Both the position numbers and the translations under genes were made by a program. The notes beneath the pieces were generated by a model. It was not told where the DNA came from, searched no databases, and worked only from the letters and a program-made list of their open reading frames with translations. Positions 9,174 through 19,515 of a stretch of DNA of 64,000 bases are shown here, piece after piece (position 1 is the first letter of the stretch; the number at the start of each line of letters is the position of its first letter). Origin of the DNA: Rhodospirillaceae bacterium MC! (GTDB lineage Bacteria; Pseudomonadota; Alphaproteobacteria; MC1); assembly GCA_002632265.1 (NCBI GenBank), contig NQOV01000005.1:62246-126245 (forward strand), in the 5' to 3' direction.

Positions 9174-10103
9174 TTAAAATAAATCGGAAACTGATTCTTT
9201 ATTATGAATGCGTTTAATTGCTTTAGCCAAGAAAGGAGCAATGGAAAGTTGCTCGATGTTTGCGATTTCTTTAGCTTCTTTAACTATTTGAATGGTATCA
9301 GATACCACTAATTTCTTCAAGCATGAATTTTTCACTCGTCCCAAAGCTGCACCACTTAGCACTCCATGAGTAATATAAGCCGATACAGATAAAGCACCAT
9401 GTTCTAAAACCGCCGCAGCGGCATTGCATAAAGTTCCTGCAGTGTCGACGATATCATCACTAATAATACAGTGTTTACCTTCCACACTACCGATAATATT
9501 CATAACTTCGGAAACACCTGCACGTTCACGGCGTTTATCGATTATGGCAATATCCATATTTAAACGGCGAGCCAATTGGCGTGAGCGAGTTACCGCCCCC
9601 ACATCAGGAGAGACGATGATGGAATTTTTTAGATCAAAATTGTCTTTTACATGTTGAGCATAAACTGGAGCAACATATAAATTATCCACGGGAATATTAA
9701 AGAATCCTTGCAACTGATTGGCGTGTAAATCAAGTGTAATCACTCGGTGAGCCCCTGCACTTTGGATCATATCAGCAACTAGTTTTGATGTGATCGGCGT
9801 TCTTGGAGCAGATTTTCTATCTTGGCGAGCATAACCAAAGTAAGGAATTACGGCGGTTATTTTATCGGCGTTGGCACGTCTTAAGGCGTCAATCATGATT
9901 AGTAGTTCCATTACGGAATTATTAGCAGGAAAGCTGGTTGGTTGGATAACATACACTTCACGACCACGAACGGGTTCATGAATTTCGGCAAATGTTTCGC
10001 CATCTGAAAAAGCACCGATTGTCGAAGATCCTAGCTCAACAGTTAATTCTTTTGCAATTTTTTCTGCCAAAGGGCGATTACTATTTCCTGATAATAATAA
10101 CAT
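9174..10103 (-). CDS. prs: Ribose-phosphate pyrophosphokinase (start chosen at internal Met MLLLSGNSN)
   Basis: LSGNSNRPLAEKIA, FSDGE, PYFGYARQDRK, SPDVGAVTRSR, DDIVDTAGT motifs. Confidence 0.95.
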   Translation of the reverse strand: MLLLSGNSNRPLAEKIAKELTVELGSSTIGAFSDGETFAEIHEPVRGREVYVIQPTSFPANNSVMELLIMIDALRRANADKITAVIPYFGYARQDRKSAPRTPITSKLVADMIQSAGAHRVITLDLHANQLQGFFNIPVDNLYVAPVYAQHVKDNFDLKNSIIVSPDVGAVTRSRQLARRLNMDIAIIDKRRERAGVSEVMNIIGSVEGKHCIISDDIVDTAGTLCNAAAAVLEHGALSVSAYITHGVLSGAALGRVKNSCLKKLVVSDTIQIVKEAKEIANIEQLSIAPFLAKAIKRIHNKESVSDLF

Positions 10104-10246
10104 GAATGAATATTCCTTAAATAAAAATTTCGATTGATTCGATTGATAAGTCAATGAAATTATTATACTAAAAAAATACACAAACTTCAATTAGCTTTTT
10201 CACCTAAATTAATCCATATCAACAAACTATTGATTTTGAATCATAA

Positions 10247-11251
10247 TTACTCATTAAAACTTGGAATTACTAACTTTTTTCTTTTCACATTGCTATTATC
10301 TTGAGCGAAATTTTTCCCCTTGTTAGATTCGTTGTAGATATTTTCATTATGTCCATTAATAACATGACTATAAACGGTTTTTATACCGATTTTAGCAATT
10401 ATATCCACAAGATTTTTCCATTGATCCTTAGCGAAATAGCCATCAAGTATTACATTTTCTTGGATAAATGAATATAAAAGCTCGTTATTTTCATCATTTA
10501 TCAACCGCCAATTAATTCGCAATCTACTCTTAGGATGAAAGATATCAATATCATTAGTAATCTTTATGCGTGTGATATAAATTGCGAGACTAAGATCATG
10601 TGGAGAATCAGAAGAAACAACATTTATCTTTTTGCTTTTAAGTTGTTCGCTTATGCCTTGCTTGAAAGTTAGGGCGTTGGCAGGAGAAATATTCGAGTTG
10701 ATATTTAAATACAGTTTATTTTCGTCTTTAGTTAAATCTACGATATCGAAATTTTTATTTAATTCTTGTTGAAAATGCTCAAAGGCGAGAACTGCCGAAA
10801 GGCGTATGGGTTGTGCGTCGCCAGTTTGCCATAATACATTACTGGCAGGCACGAACATTTCGTAAGTCTTTAGCTCCTTATGGCTTGATCGCAAGTTCCA
10901 TATTAAGATGTTATCATGTTCGCTCTCATCTTTAGCATTTGCATACTTTTTCACTTTGATATCTAAAAATAGCAGTTTACTTTTAGGATTCCTCTGATTC
11001 TTCTCATTTTTCTTAAGAATTAGCAAGCCGACACCGAATGCTTGAAATTGCTCTCGGAGGATTTTGATGAATTTAGAGCGATTAGGCATATGCGAATCTA
11101 CAGATGTCCATAACACTTGGGAAATAAATGGCAATGCTTGATTGTTAGTATTGTGGCTTATGAACTTCTCGGTGCTGATTTTTCCGCACGATGTGAGTAA
11201 CATAATAAGTAAGATAAAAAGAGAGAAAATTTTCAATGATCTACCAATCAT
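10247..11251 (-). CDS. Predicted lipoprotein of unknown function
   Basis: N-terminal hydrophobic segment with lipobox-like LLTSC; no recognised domain. Confidence 0.6.
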   Translation of the reverse strand: MIGRSLKIFSLFILLIMLLTSCGKISTEKFISHNTNNQALPFISQVLWTSVDSHMPNRSKFIKILREQFQAFGVGLLILKKNEKNQRNPKSKLLFLDIKVKKYANAKDESEHDNILIWNLRSSHKELKTYEMFVPASNVLWQTGDAQPIRLSAVLAFEHFQQELNKNFDIVDLTKDENKLYLNINSNISPANALTFKQGISEQLKSKKINVVSSDSPHDLSLAIYITRIKITNDIDIFHPKSRLRINWRLINDENNELLYSFIQENVILDGYFAKDQWKNLVDIIAKIGIKTVYSHVINGHNENIYNESNKGKNFAQDNSNVKRKKLVIPSFNE

Positions 11252-11253
11252 AT

Positions 11254-13287
11254 TTATTTTAACATTATAGTTGAAAGCTGACGCCCGCCAACAGATATCC
11301 CCTTATGAGTGTCTAGACGATGGCTAAAGAAGCGAGTATCTGTATAGGTATCGGTTTGGCTTAAGCCGATATCTTTTATCCCCAGCAGTAGCAATTTATT
11401 TTCGATGAATTTAGGAAGATCGAAGAAATAATAGCCAGGTTTATCCTTATTAGATTGTGCTAAGTAGGTGGAATCCGTTTGTAGACGTTGTAAAGTATTG
11501 TAAAATTTTTCATCCACTTCATAGCTTTTTTGCCAAATACAAGGGGAAATGCAGGCGATGATATTTTCACGATTCGCCCCTAGGTTTTCCATTTCCGTTA
11601 CGGTATTTTCTAGAACCTTAGCGAAAGCCCCACGCCATCCCGCATGGGCCCCAGCAATAACCTTAGCTATGGGATCATAAAACAAGACACATCCACAATC
11701 TGCGGTGGAAATTCCTAGAATGATGTTAGGAACTTTAGTAACCATGGCGTCAGCTTGTGGGGTATTTTCCCTTGTCCATGTGGTATCTTCATTGATGATT
11801 TGTACTTTATCTTCATGCACTTGGTGGGTTATATATAAAGTTGGGTCAGGGATGTCCTTATGATTTTCCAAAGTAAATTTCATGGATTTAGTAATTAGGA
11901 TTCGATTTTGTTCCACATATTTATCCTTATCATTAACGCTATAGCTAATGTTAAGACTTTTCAAGCGATCTTCTGTAGAAACACCGCCATTTTTACCGAA
12001 GAATCCATGGGCTATTTCCTTTTCGTATTTGGCGAAAGTTTTGTGTTTCATGTAAGGTGGGAGCTGAATGGGCTTATGGCGGTTGATGTTATTGGGTTGT
12101 ACGTGAGAATGATCGGACATACCATAACAATTATTATGAGCAATATCGATGATTGAATCATGAACGGTAAAGGCGGGCAAGCCTGCGTATTCTTTAGTGG
12201 AAAAGGCTAGGACTTTGAATAAAGCTCCCATTTTATCTATACTTATCAGGCGATCCAACTCACTTTCGACACTTTCGAAAAGAGTAGGATTTTCCACGCC
12301 GTCGCCTGCTAGGAGTTCTGCACGTTTGAGTATGCCTAAGGCCATAAGGAATGTTTGTTGTGATTGTAGGGATTCAACGTTGATATCTAAGGATTTCAAG
12401 TGGTCTGATATTACTTTAAAATTCACATGGGAAGTGATATCAGCCACGCCGTGATTTTCTAGAACGCTTGCATGTTTATGGTTTTTGATACTTTGGAGAG
12501 TTGAGTATAGTGGCGGTTTATCGTAGCCATAATCAATGAAAATGCCACAGCCTTTAGATTTATTTACGTGGCTTGCGATGTTATCTGCCATATTTATCAT
12601 GGCTGGAGAGAATTCGTAAACGTCGCCTTGCATGGAATTATTTTTCACTTCGTCAGGAATCATAATTTCCACCTTATGATCAAGGACGGTAAGGACGTCG
12701 ATTTCGTCATCTTGATTGAGTGTGATATAAATTTCGCCCCATCCTTTATTGGTAAAGATAAATTTACGAGAGGCTAAGCAGTCAAGTAATTCGTTGGCTA
12801 TGAAGATAATGGGGATATCGGTCGTAATTTCTGTGATATCATTAAACCATTTGACTTTATTGCTATCATGAATAAGGTATTTATCGAGATTTTCCTTTTG
12901 TAGTTGGATTAGGGGATCAGAGACATCGATGATGTTATAGGAAAGAGCGTGGTATATTTCTGTGGAATTTTCTAAAGTTGTTAAGATATCATCTGCGAGA
13001 ACGCCTGTTCCTGCACCGACTTCCACCAAATTAAATTTTTGCGGACATCCCATATGATTCCACACATGGGCGATCCAAAAGGCTAGCATTTCGCCGAACA
13101 TTTGTGAGATTTCGGGCGATGTTATGAAGTCGCCTTTTTTACCGATGGGGTTAGATGTTTTATAATAGCCATATTGGGGATGATATAAGCAAATATTCAC
13201 ATACTCATCAATGCGGATCTTTCCGTCAGCTTTGATAAGTTTTTTGATTATATGGGTTAATGGATTTTGCATTATACATCTTTTCAT
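11254..13287 (-). CDS. Fusion: MidA-type SAM-dependent methyltransferase + PgeF/YfiH laccase-domain protein
   Basis: N-terminal DGKIRIDEYVNICLYHPQYGYY…GDFITSPEISQMFGEM…VEVGAGTG; C-terminal GISTADCGCVLFYDP…AGAHAGWRGAF…DTRFFSHR…GGRQLS. Confidence 0.88.
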   Translation of the reverse strand: MKRCIMQNPLTHIIKKLIKADGKIRIDEYVNICLYHPQYGYYKTSNPIGKKGDFITSPEISQMFGEMLAFWIAHVWNHMGCPQKFNLVEVGAGTGVLADDILTTLENSTEIYHALSYNIIDVSDPLIQLQKENLDKYLIHDSNKVKWFNDITEITTDIPIIFIANELLDCLASRKFIFTNKGWGEIYITLNQDDEIDVLTVLDHKVEIMIPDEVKNNSMQGDVYEFSPAMINMADNIASHVNKSKGCGIFIDYGYDKPPLYSTLQSIKNHKHASVLENHGVADITSHVNFKVISDHLKSLDINVESLQSQQTFLMALGILKRAELLAGDGVENPTLFESVESELDRLISIDKMGALFKVLAFSTKEYAGLPAFTVHDSIIDIAHNNCYGMSDHSHVQPNNINRHKPIQLPPYMKHKTFAKYEKEIAHGFFGKNGGVSTEDRLKSLNISYSVNDKDKYVEQNRILITKSMKFTLENHKDIPDPTLYITHQVHEDKVQIINEDTTWTRENTPQADAMVTKVPNIILGISTADCGCVLFYDPIAKVIAGAHAGWRGAFAKVLENTVTEMENLGANRENIIACISPCIWQKSYEVDEKFYNTLQRLQTDSTYLAQSNKDKPGYYFFDLPKFIENKLLLLGIKDIGLSQTDTYTDTRFFSHRLDTHKGISVGGRQLSTIMLK

Positions 13288-13345
13288 TGATCGGCTTTCA
13301 TTGGTTATGGCGAAAGTTTATTATATTATTATGTGTACAGTTTTA

Positions 13346-14143
13346 TTATAAGATATTTTTTGTGGATTTAAAAGAGAAAAATATAAATATTATGCCAAAA
13401 AATATCAGCGGTAAACTTAGGAGTTGTCCCATTGTTGTACCCATGATCAAATATCCGACCTGGGCGTCAGGTTGGCGGAAAAATTCAACAAAGAATCTTG
13501 AAGAGCCGTACATGAGTAGGAATACGCCTGTAAGCATGCCGTGTCGTTGGCGGATAGCTTTAATGTGAATGAAAGAAAACAGAACAATAAATGTTAGGAT
13601 TCCCTCTAAAAAAGCCTCATATAGTTGACTTGGGTGGCGTGGGGTGTTGCCACCAGTGGGGAAGATCATCGCCCATGGTACATTGGTTGGGCGTCCCCAT
13701 AGTTCGCCATTTATAAAGTTGGCTATGCGACCAAAAAATAAGCCAAAGGGGGCTACAATGGCAAGTTTGTCAGTGAATTCGCAAAATGGAATCTGATGTT
13801 TTTTACAGAAGATATATGTGGAAATTATAACGCCACTAAGACCGCCATGGAATGACATTCCGCCATGCCATACTTTAAAGATAGCTACAGGATTATGAAT
13901 GAAATATGAAAAATCATAAAATAGAACGTAACCCAGACGCCCACCAAGAATCACGCCTAGGGTTACCCATATGAAATAATCATCAAGATTCGCCGATTTT
14001 AGCTTTGAGTTGTATTTTTTATGGAGTCTTTTGAGAACTATCAAACCTAAAATCAAACCTGCAATATATGCAAGCGAGTACCAACGTATGGCTAAAGGTC
14101 CAATTTTAACAAGAACGGGATCTATATGTGGATATGCTATCAT
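13346..14143 (-). CDS. lgt: Prolipoprotein diacylglyceryl transferase
   Basis: GGRLGYVLFYD, GGMSFHGGLSG, GRIANFINGELWGRPT, RHPSQLYEA motifs. Confidence 0.95.
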   Translation of the reverse strand: MIAYPHIDPVLVKIGPLAIRWYSLAYIAGLILGLIVLKRLHKKYNSKLKSANLDDYFIWVTLGVILGGRLGYVLFYDFSYFIHNPVAIFKVWHGGMSFHGGLSGVIISTYIFCKKHQIPFCEFTDKLAIVAPFGLFFGRIANFINGELWGRPTNVPWAMIFPTGGNTPRHPSQLYEAFLEGILTFIVLFSFIHIKAIRQRHGMLTGVFLLMYGSSRFFVEFFRQPDAQVGYLIMGTTMGQLLSLPLIFFGIIFIFFSFKSTKNIL

Positions 14144-14236
14144 GTTTATATTGTATCTGCGTGTAAGGGGTGTGAAATAAGTTGTGAAATAATTATAATA
14201 TAAAAGAATTTTTTTTACAATAGAATTTTACAGAAT

Positions 14237-14274
14237 AAAAAGAGAGACCAGAAAATCTGATCTCTCTTTTTTTT
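14237..14274 (-). terminator. Rho-independent terminator downstream of flagellin 14321-15313
   Basis: agagagaYcag…ctgRtctctct stem with T-tract on the minus strand. Confidence 0.8.
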
Positions 14275-14320
14275 GTAAAGCAAAGCTTAAATATGTTTAC
14301 AATTAGATTATTAGCTAAGA

Positions 14321-15313
14321 TTAGCCTTTTACTAGTTGTAGAATATTTTCGGTTTGTTTACCAGCAAATGTCAAAGAGTTATACCCAAGTGATTGTTGTA
14401 CTTTAAGAGACATAAGGTTAGCACCCTCTTTCTCTGTATCAGCTAACACAAGATCATCCGCACCATTTTTTAGATCGTCCACATAGTCAGCAGTAAAGCT
14501 CTTACGTGATTCTAAAATACTCATTTTAGCTTGGAATTGTACCGCTAAAGAGTTTAAGTGAGATGAGGCAGTATCTAAAATGGTTTTAGACGCTTCTAGG
14601 GCGTTAATACCCGAGATACCAGATGCAACAGTATTAGCATCATACACACCACTACGAGAAACAGCCCAGTTAACGTATTTAGTATTTAGTAGTCCTAAAG
14701 CGTTAGCTGTACCTACTTCTTTTTTCATTTGATCGATCAAGCCACTACCTGCAAGAGCGTTATAAACAGAAACGTTACTGTGTTCACTGTTAATAAGTGC
14801 CATACCTGTGGTTGCTGATCTGATATCTGTACCATGTAACTCTAATCTACGTTCTGCGTTTGTTGAAAAACGAATAACAGATTTAGCAGATGTGTTATTT
14901 AGGTAACTAGCACCATTATATTTATCATCGGCAATGGTATCATTGAACTGTCTTGCAAATTCAATAAATGATTCGTGGAAAGCTGTGTATTCTTCTTTAG
15001 AATCTGCCCCTTGCATACCATTAACGTACGCTTTCATTTTTGCGATCATATCTCTAGATGCGTCAATACCAGTTTGAATTGATTTAACTGTATCGATACC
15101 CTGTTTAATATCGCCCGCACGGCTTTCAAAAGTTTCAGAGCGGTCGTATAATGATTTCGAGCGGAAATAAGCCACTGGATCATCGTTTGCATTTTGAACC
15201 TTTAAGCCTGTGTTAACACGGCTGTTGGTTAAATCGACGTTAGTTTGTGTACCTTTTAAAGACGCAAGGTTATCACGTACACGTTCCGTTAAGTGGATTG
15301 CTGTGTTTGCCAT
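14321..15313 (-). CDS. Flagellin (paralogue 1)
   Basis: Conserved N-terminus (HLTERVRDNLASL…NSRVNTGLKVQNANDDP) and C-terminus (LMSLKVQQSLGYNSLTFAGKQTENILQLV); strongly similar to 16365-17354. Confidence 0.85.
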   Translation of the reverse strand: MANTAIHLTERVRDNLASLKGTQTNVDLTNSRVNTGLKVQNANDDPVAYFRSKSLYDRSETFESRAGDIKQGIDTVKSIQTGIDASRDMIAKMKAYVNGMQGADSKEEYTAFHESFIEFARQFNDTIADDKYNGASYLNNTSAKSVIRFSTNAERRLELHGTDIRSATTGMALINSEHSNVSVYNALAGSGLIDQMKKEVGTANALGLLNTKYVNWAVSRSGVYDANTVASGISGINALEASKTILDTASSHLNSLAVQFQAKMSILESRKSFTADYVDDLKNGADDLVLADTEKEGANLMSLKVQQSLGYNSLTFAGKQTENILQLVKG

Positions 15314-15886
15314 AGTAATTTCTCCTATACTATAATGTGTTTAAATAACATAAATTCTTCATGTTGATAAAGTTATAAATAAATCAGTCATAATCTAGAA
15401 TTGAAGATTACAACTTAGAATTCTCATTATTGAAGATTCTAAGATCTATTTTCCTTCTATATTTATTATATTGATTCTCTATTATATTGTCAATATTTAT
15501 TATTCTAATATATAACTTAACCCATATTTATAAATTTTTCGTTAAGATATAAAGATGTTAAGATCTTGTTTTAGATTATTTTTATTCTTTTATAAGCATT
15601 TTACTTGCAAAAAAATATTTTTACAAGTTCTGCAATTATGATTATTTGGTAGTAGATCAAGCACTTACACAAGGAAAACATCTATTAATTTTTCCTTAAT
15701 TTTGCTCTAAAGCTGATAGAACCAAGAAGTATAGAAAATAAAAAAAAGAATCATAAATAGATCATTTAAGAATACTTGTTTAAGAATCAGCAAGCCATAT
15801 AAAGAATCCTACAGGCAGAGAACTAACTCAATGGGAATCACATAACACTCATATACAGAATCCCCCACCTACTAGTAAATGTATTA

Positions 15887-15946
15887 TTATGGTTATGGTT
15901 ATGGTTATGGTTATGGTTATGGTTATGGTTATGGTTATGGTTATGG
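15887..15946. repeat. Hexanucleotide microsatellite (TTATGG)10 directly abutting a palindrome
   Basis: Pure tandem ttatgg copies read directly. Confidence 0.95.
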
Positions 15947-15992
15947 TTATTTTGTTTGCTGGCCTAAATATTAGGCCAGCAAACAAAATAAC
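15946..15992. repeat. Perfect palindrome, 22-bp arms, 3-nt centre (GGCC-core family)
   Basis: GTTATTTTGTTTGCTGGCCTAA-ATA-TTAGGCCAGCAAACAAAATAAC. Confidence 0.92.
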
Positions 15993-16277
15993 AGCAATAG
16001 CAATAGTAATAGTAATAAGTTAGAATCAAGATAAAAGTGAGAATGAGAATATAAATAAGAATGATTATCAAGTAGATATCAAATGTATATCAAATAGATG
16101 TTAAAGTGGATATCAAATAGATAGAAAGTAGATAGAAAGTGGATAGAAAGTGGATGTAAAATAGATGTGATAGAAAGAATCGCTGAACAATAAACGAATC
16201 CTAAAGCTAGGAATTAGCTTAAGAACTAACTCAATGGGTAATGTAATAAGGAATCACATAAGAATCCAGTGAGAATC

Positions 16278-16318
16278 AAAAAAAAAGAGAGAACGGAAAA
16301 AATATCCGATCTCTCTTT
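16278..16318 (-). terminator. Rho-independent terminator downstream of flagellin 16365-17354
   Basis: Minus strand agagagatcggata…ttccgttctctct followed by a long T-tract. Confidence 0.82.
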
Positions 16319-16364
16319 CTATAGGTCAAAATTAACCCAACTTATAAAAAGTTAATAACTAAGA

Positions 16365-17354
16365 TTAGCTACGTACTAATTGTAAGATGTTTTCATTTTG
16401 TTTACCAGCAAATGTCAATGAGTTGTAACCAAGTGATTGTTGAACTTTAAGAGACATAAGGTTAGCACCCTCTTTCTCTGTATCAGCTAACACAAGATCA
16501 TCAGCACCGTTAGAAAGGTTATCAACATAACTTTCTGTGAAACTCTTACGAGATTCTAGGATACTCATTTTAGCACTAAATGTAACAGATAGTGATTTAA
16601 TGTGAGCAGAAGCAGCATCTAAAATGTTTTTAGAAGCTTCTAGTGCGTCAATACCACCGATAATAGTTTTACCAGCATTCATATTTTGAACACCACCAGC
16701 AGATGCGTTCCATTGAACGTATTTACTGTTAAGTAAACCTAAAGCGTTATTAGCGTGTGTTTCAGTGTCTAGTTTAGCTTGTAAAGCAGAACCTTTAATA
16801 TTAGCCCAAGCTGAAACACCTGTTCCTTCACCATTAAGAATAGCCATATTTGTTCTAGCAGCCTCAATGTTCACACCTTTTAGAGTTAATTTGCGATCAG
16901 CGTTTGTTGAGAAACGGATTACAGATTTAGAAGCTGTGTTATTTAAGTAACTAGAACCACCGTATTTATCATCGGCGATAGTATCGTTAAACTGTTTAGC
17001 AAATTCTTTAAATGAATCATGGAAAGCTGTGTATTCTTCTTTAGAATCCGCACCTTGCATACCATTTACATAAGCTTTCATTTTTGTGATCATATCTGTA
17101 GCAGCATCTAAACCAGTTTGAACTGATTTAATTGTATCAATACCCTGCTTGATATCATCTTTACGTGTTTCAAAAGTTTCTGAACGGTCATAAAGAGACT
17201 TTGAACGGAAATAAGCAACAGGATCATCGTTTGCAGATTGAACCTTTAAACCAGTGTTAACACGGCTGTTTGTTGTATCAACGTTAGATTGAGTGTCTCT
17301 TAGAGACGATAAGTTATCACGTACGCGTTCTGTTAAGTGAATTGATGATGACAT
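16365..17354 (-). CDS. Flagellin (paralogue 2)
   Basis: Same conserved termini as paralogue 1, divergent centre. Confidence 0.85.
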   Translation of the reverse strand: MSSSIHLTERVRDNLSSLRDTQSNVDTTNSRVNTGLKVQSANDDPVAYFRSKSLYDRSETFETRKDDIKQGIDTIKSVQTGLDAATDMITKMKAYVNGMQGADSKEEYTAFHDSFKEFAKQFNDTIADDKYGGSSYLNNTASKSVIRFSTNADRKLTLKGVNIEAARTNMAILNGEGTGVSAWANIKGSALQAKLDTETHANNALGLLNSKYVQWNASAGGVQNMNAGKTIIGGIDALEASKNILDAASAHIKSLSVTFSAKMSILESRKSFTESYVDNLSNGADDLVLADTEKEGANLMSLKVQQSLGYNSLTFAGKQNENILQLVRS

Positions 17355-17497
17355 AGTAATTCTCCTATACTATAATTATTTTAAATAAAATTCTATACAC
17401 GAATTCTTCGTGCAATAAAGTATCAAATTAACTTTATGTTCTTAGTATATGGATTCTTTTCACAATTGTCAATATGTTTTTTCATTTATTAAAAAAC

Positions 17498-18094
17498 TTA
17501 AAGAACTATTAAAAAAAAACCTATGCTACACAAGGCGAATCCTATGTACTTATTGATTCTATATAGTAATTTTATATTGGAATTATTTTTTATCACTATC
17601 ATAAATAATATATAGATAATCCATAAACTTATGCTCGAGATTAAGAATCCGCTTAGGAAAACACTATGATAAAATACTTGTTTTATATGGAGTATTTTAA
17701 AAATTGTGATAATTATAATTAACGTCGCTGGATTAAATAAAGATAATAGAAAAACCATAGCAATATTTTTTAGCGAATCTTTCGAATCTACTTTTTTATG
17801 GAGTTTTTTCTTGTAAACATTGTAGAGAATCTTACAACCAATCACAAATAAAACCACAGGAGTAAAAATTTTAAATAAAGATTCGTACTCTAATATGATA
17901 TGACTTAGCATATTATAAAAGATAATGCCCACAAATACCAAAACCGCATCCCCCAATATTATGGCTAAAGCCAAGAGTGATCCGTGTTTATAGCCTTTTG
18001 TTAAACTCACACTTAAACAAAGCGTACCGATTCCCCCAAAGGGAATGGAAATAACCGCCCCTATTATCAAGCCATAAATTAATTCCCATAACAT
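17498..18094 (-). CDS. LysE/RhtB-family-like membrane transporter
   Basis: Polytopic; IPFGGIGTLCLSVSLTKGYKHGSLLALAIILGDAVLVF resembles the LysE N-terminal region; LFNPATLI motif. Confidence 0.6.
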   Translation of the reverse strand: MLWELIYGLIIGAVISIPFGGIGTLCLSVSLTKGYKHGSLLALAIILGDAVLVFVGIIFYNMLSHIILEYESLFKIFTPVVLFVIGCKILYNVYKKKLHKKVDSKDSLKNIAMVFLLSLFNPATLIIIITIFKILHIKQVFYHSVFLSGFLISSISLWIIYILFMIVIKNNSNIKLLYRINKYIGFALCSIGFFLIVL

Positions 18095-18228
18095 GATTCG
18101 TACCTATCCTACTTATATTAGTTTTAGTTGTTATATATTATATGTAAAATGTAAGTAGCTATTTAAATAGGCGAATCCAAGAGCTTTAGTTTTTTTAGCT
18201 CCACTTATGGGATTATGGGATCTGCTTG

Positions 18229-18504
18229 TTATGGCTCGAATCTATCGGTTAGTATATTTAATATGAATAGGCGAATCGCTGATGATAAGCCGATGTTTTC
18301 TCGGTTTTCGTCGATTCGCTCGATAATCTGTGAGATTTTAAGATTATTATTTTTAGCGAATCTTTGTAATTGCAGATAAAAAGCATGTTCTAAGGTATAA
18401 CTTGTTTGGTGTCCGCTAATATTTACCGAGTGTTTTACTTGTTCTTGATTCGTAAATAGATTTATGGATATATTATCCAGTGGGGTTTTCTTTTCTGCGG
18501 TCAT
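18229..18504 (-). CDS. Small ribbon-helix-helix domain protein (RHH_4-like)
   Basis: HSVNISGHQTSYTLEHAFYLQLQRFAKNNNLKISQIIERIDENRENIGLSSAIRLFILNIL pattern. Confidence 0.65.
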   Translation of the reverse strand: MTAEKKTPLDNISINLFTNQEQVKHSVNISGHQTSYTLEHAFYLQLQRFAKNNNLKISQIIERIDENRENIGLSSAIRLFILNILTDRFEP

Positions 18505-18513
18505 TATAATAGC

Positions 18514-19470
18514 TTAATCGATTCGCTCAACGATGAAATCTTCGCCTGACGCCTTGGGCGGACGGGATTTTTTTACAGCAAATGCTATGGCTAATATGCT
18601 CAATATATAAGGTAAAGCGGAAAATATCTCTGTGGGGAAGAATTTTAAGGCAGGTATTATCTGTAATTTATATTGTAAAGCGTTGATAAACCCGAATACC
18701 ACAGAGGCGACTAATGCTCCAATGGGCGACCAACGTCCAGCAATTACCGCTGCTAGAGCTATGAATCCACGGCCTGAAGTCATATTTTCCGAGTAGGAAC
18801 TTCCTGTCTCGATTGAAAGGTAAGATCCTGCCAAACCACAAAGCAAGCCAGAAAGTATTACTCCTAAATATCGCATTTTAAATACAGATATTCCTAGAGT
18901 CTCTAAGGCCATGGGGTGCTCGCCTGATACCTTTAAATGTAATCCTAATTTGGTACGATTTAAGAATATAGTAAAGATCACAACTGATATCATCATTATA
19001 TAGACTATGGGTGTTTGATTGAAAAATATTTCGCCCACATAGGGAATACTGGAAAGTATGGGGATTGCGTATTTCATATCATGTAAGGAAAGGGGTACAG
19101 ACGCCGTCTGCCCTGCGGTGTGATAGATTATCAATAGTAAATATTGGGTTAGTCCTGCCGATAAAATGTTGATAACCGCACCTGATACCACATGATCAAG
19201 ATGTAAATGAATGGTTGCGAATCCGTGAATTAAGGAAAATATCATGCCTGCTATCACGCCTGATACTAATCCGATCCATGGATTGCCAGTGGCTATCGTT
19301 CCCACCACCGCAAAAAAAGCGGAAAAGTTCATGAATCCTTCGAGTCCGATATTCACAATCCCACCACGCTCACATAAAACCCCACCAATGGCCGCCAACA
19401 CAATGGGAGTCGAGAAATCTATGGTAGTTGTAAATAATTGAGTATCAAATAATGATAAAATTTCATTCAT
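18514..19470 (-). CDS. Nucleoside-type ABC transporter permease (second permease)
   Basis: Polytopic; IGGVLCERGGIVNIGLEGFM, GRGFIALAAVIAGRWSPIGAL typical of BMP/nucleoside ABC permeases. Confidence 0.88.
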   Translation of the reverse strand: MNEILSLFDTQLFTTTIDFSTPIVLAAIGGVLCERGGIVNIGLEGFMNFSAFFAVVGTIATGNPWIGLVSGVIAGMIFSLIHGFATIHLHLDHVVSGAVINILSAGLTQYLLLIIYHTAGQTASVPLSLHDMKYAIPILSSIPYVGEIFFNQTPIVYIMMISVVIFTIFLNRTKLGLHLKVSGEHPMALETLGISVFKMRYLGVILSGLLCGLAGSYLSIETGSSYSENMTSGRGFIALAAVIAGRWSPIGALVASVVFGFINALQYKLQIIPALKFFPTEIFSALPYILSILAIAFAVKKSRPPKASGEDFIVERID

Positions 19471-19515
19471 GTTAGTTTTCCTTATACTTTATGATGGTGT
19501 GTGGTGTATGTATGC

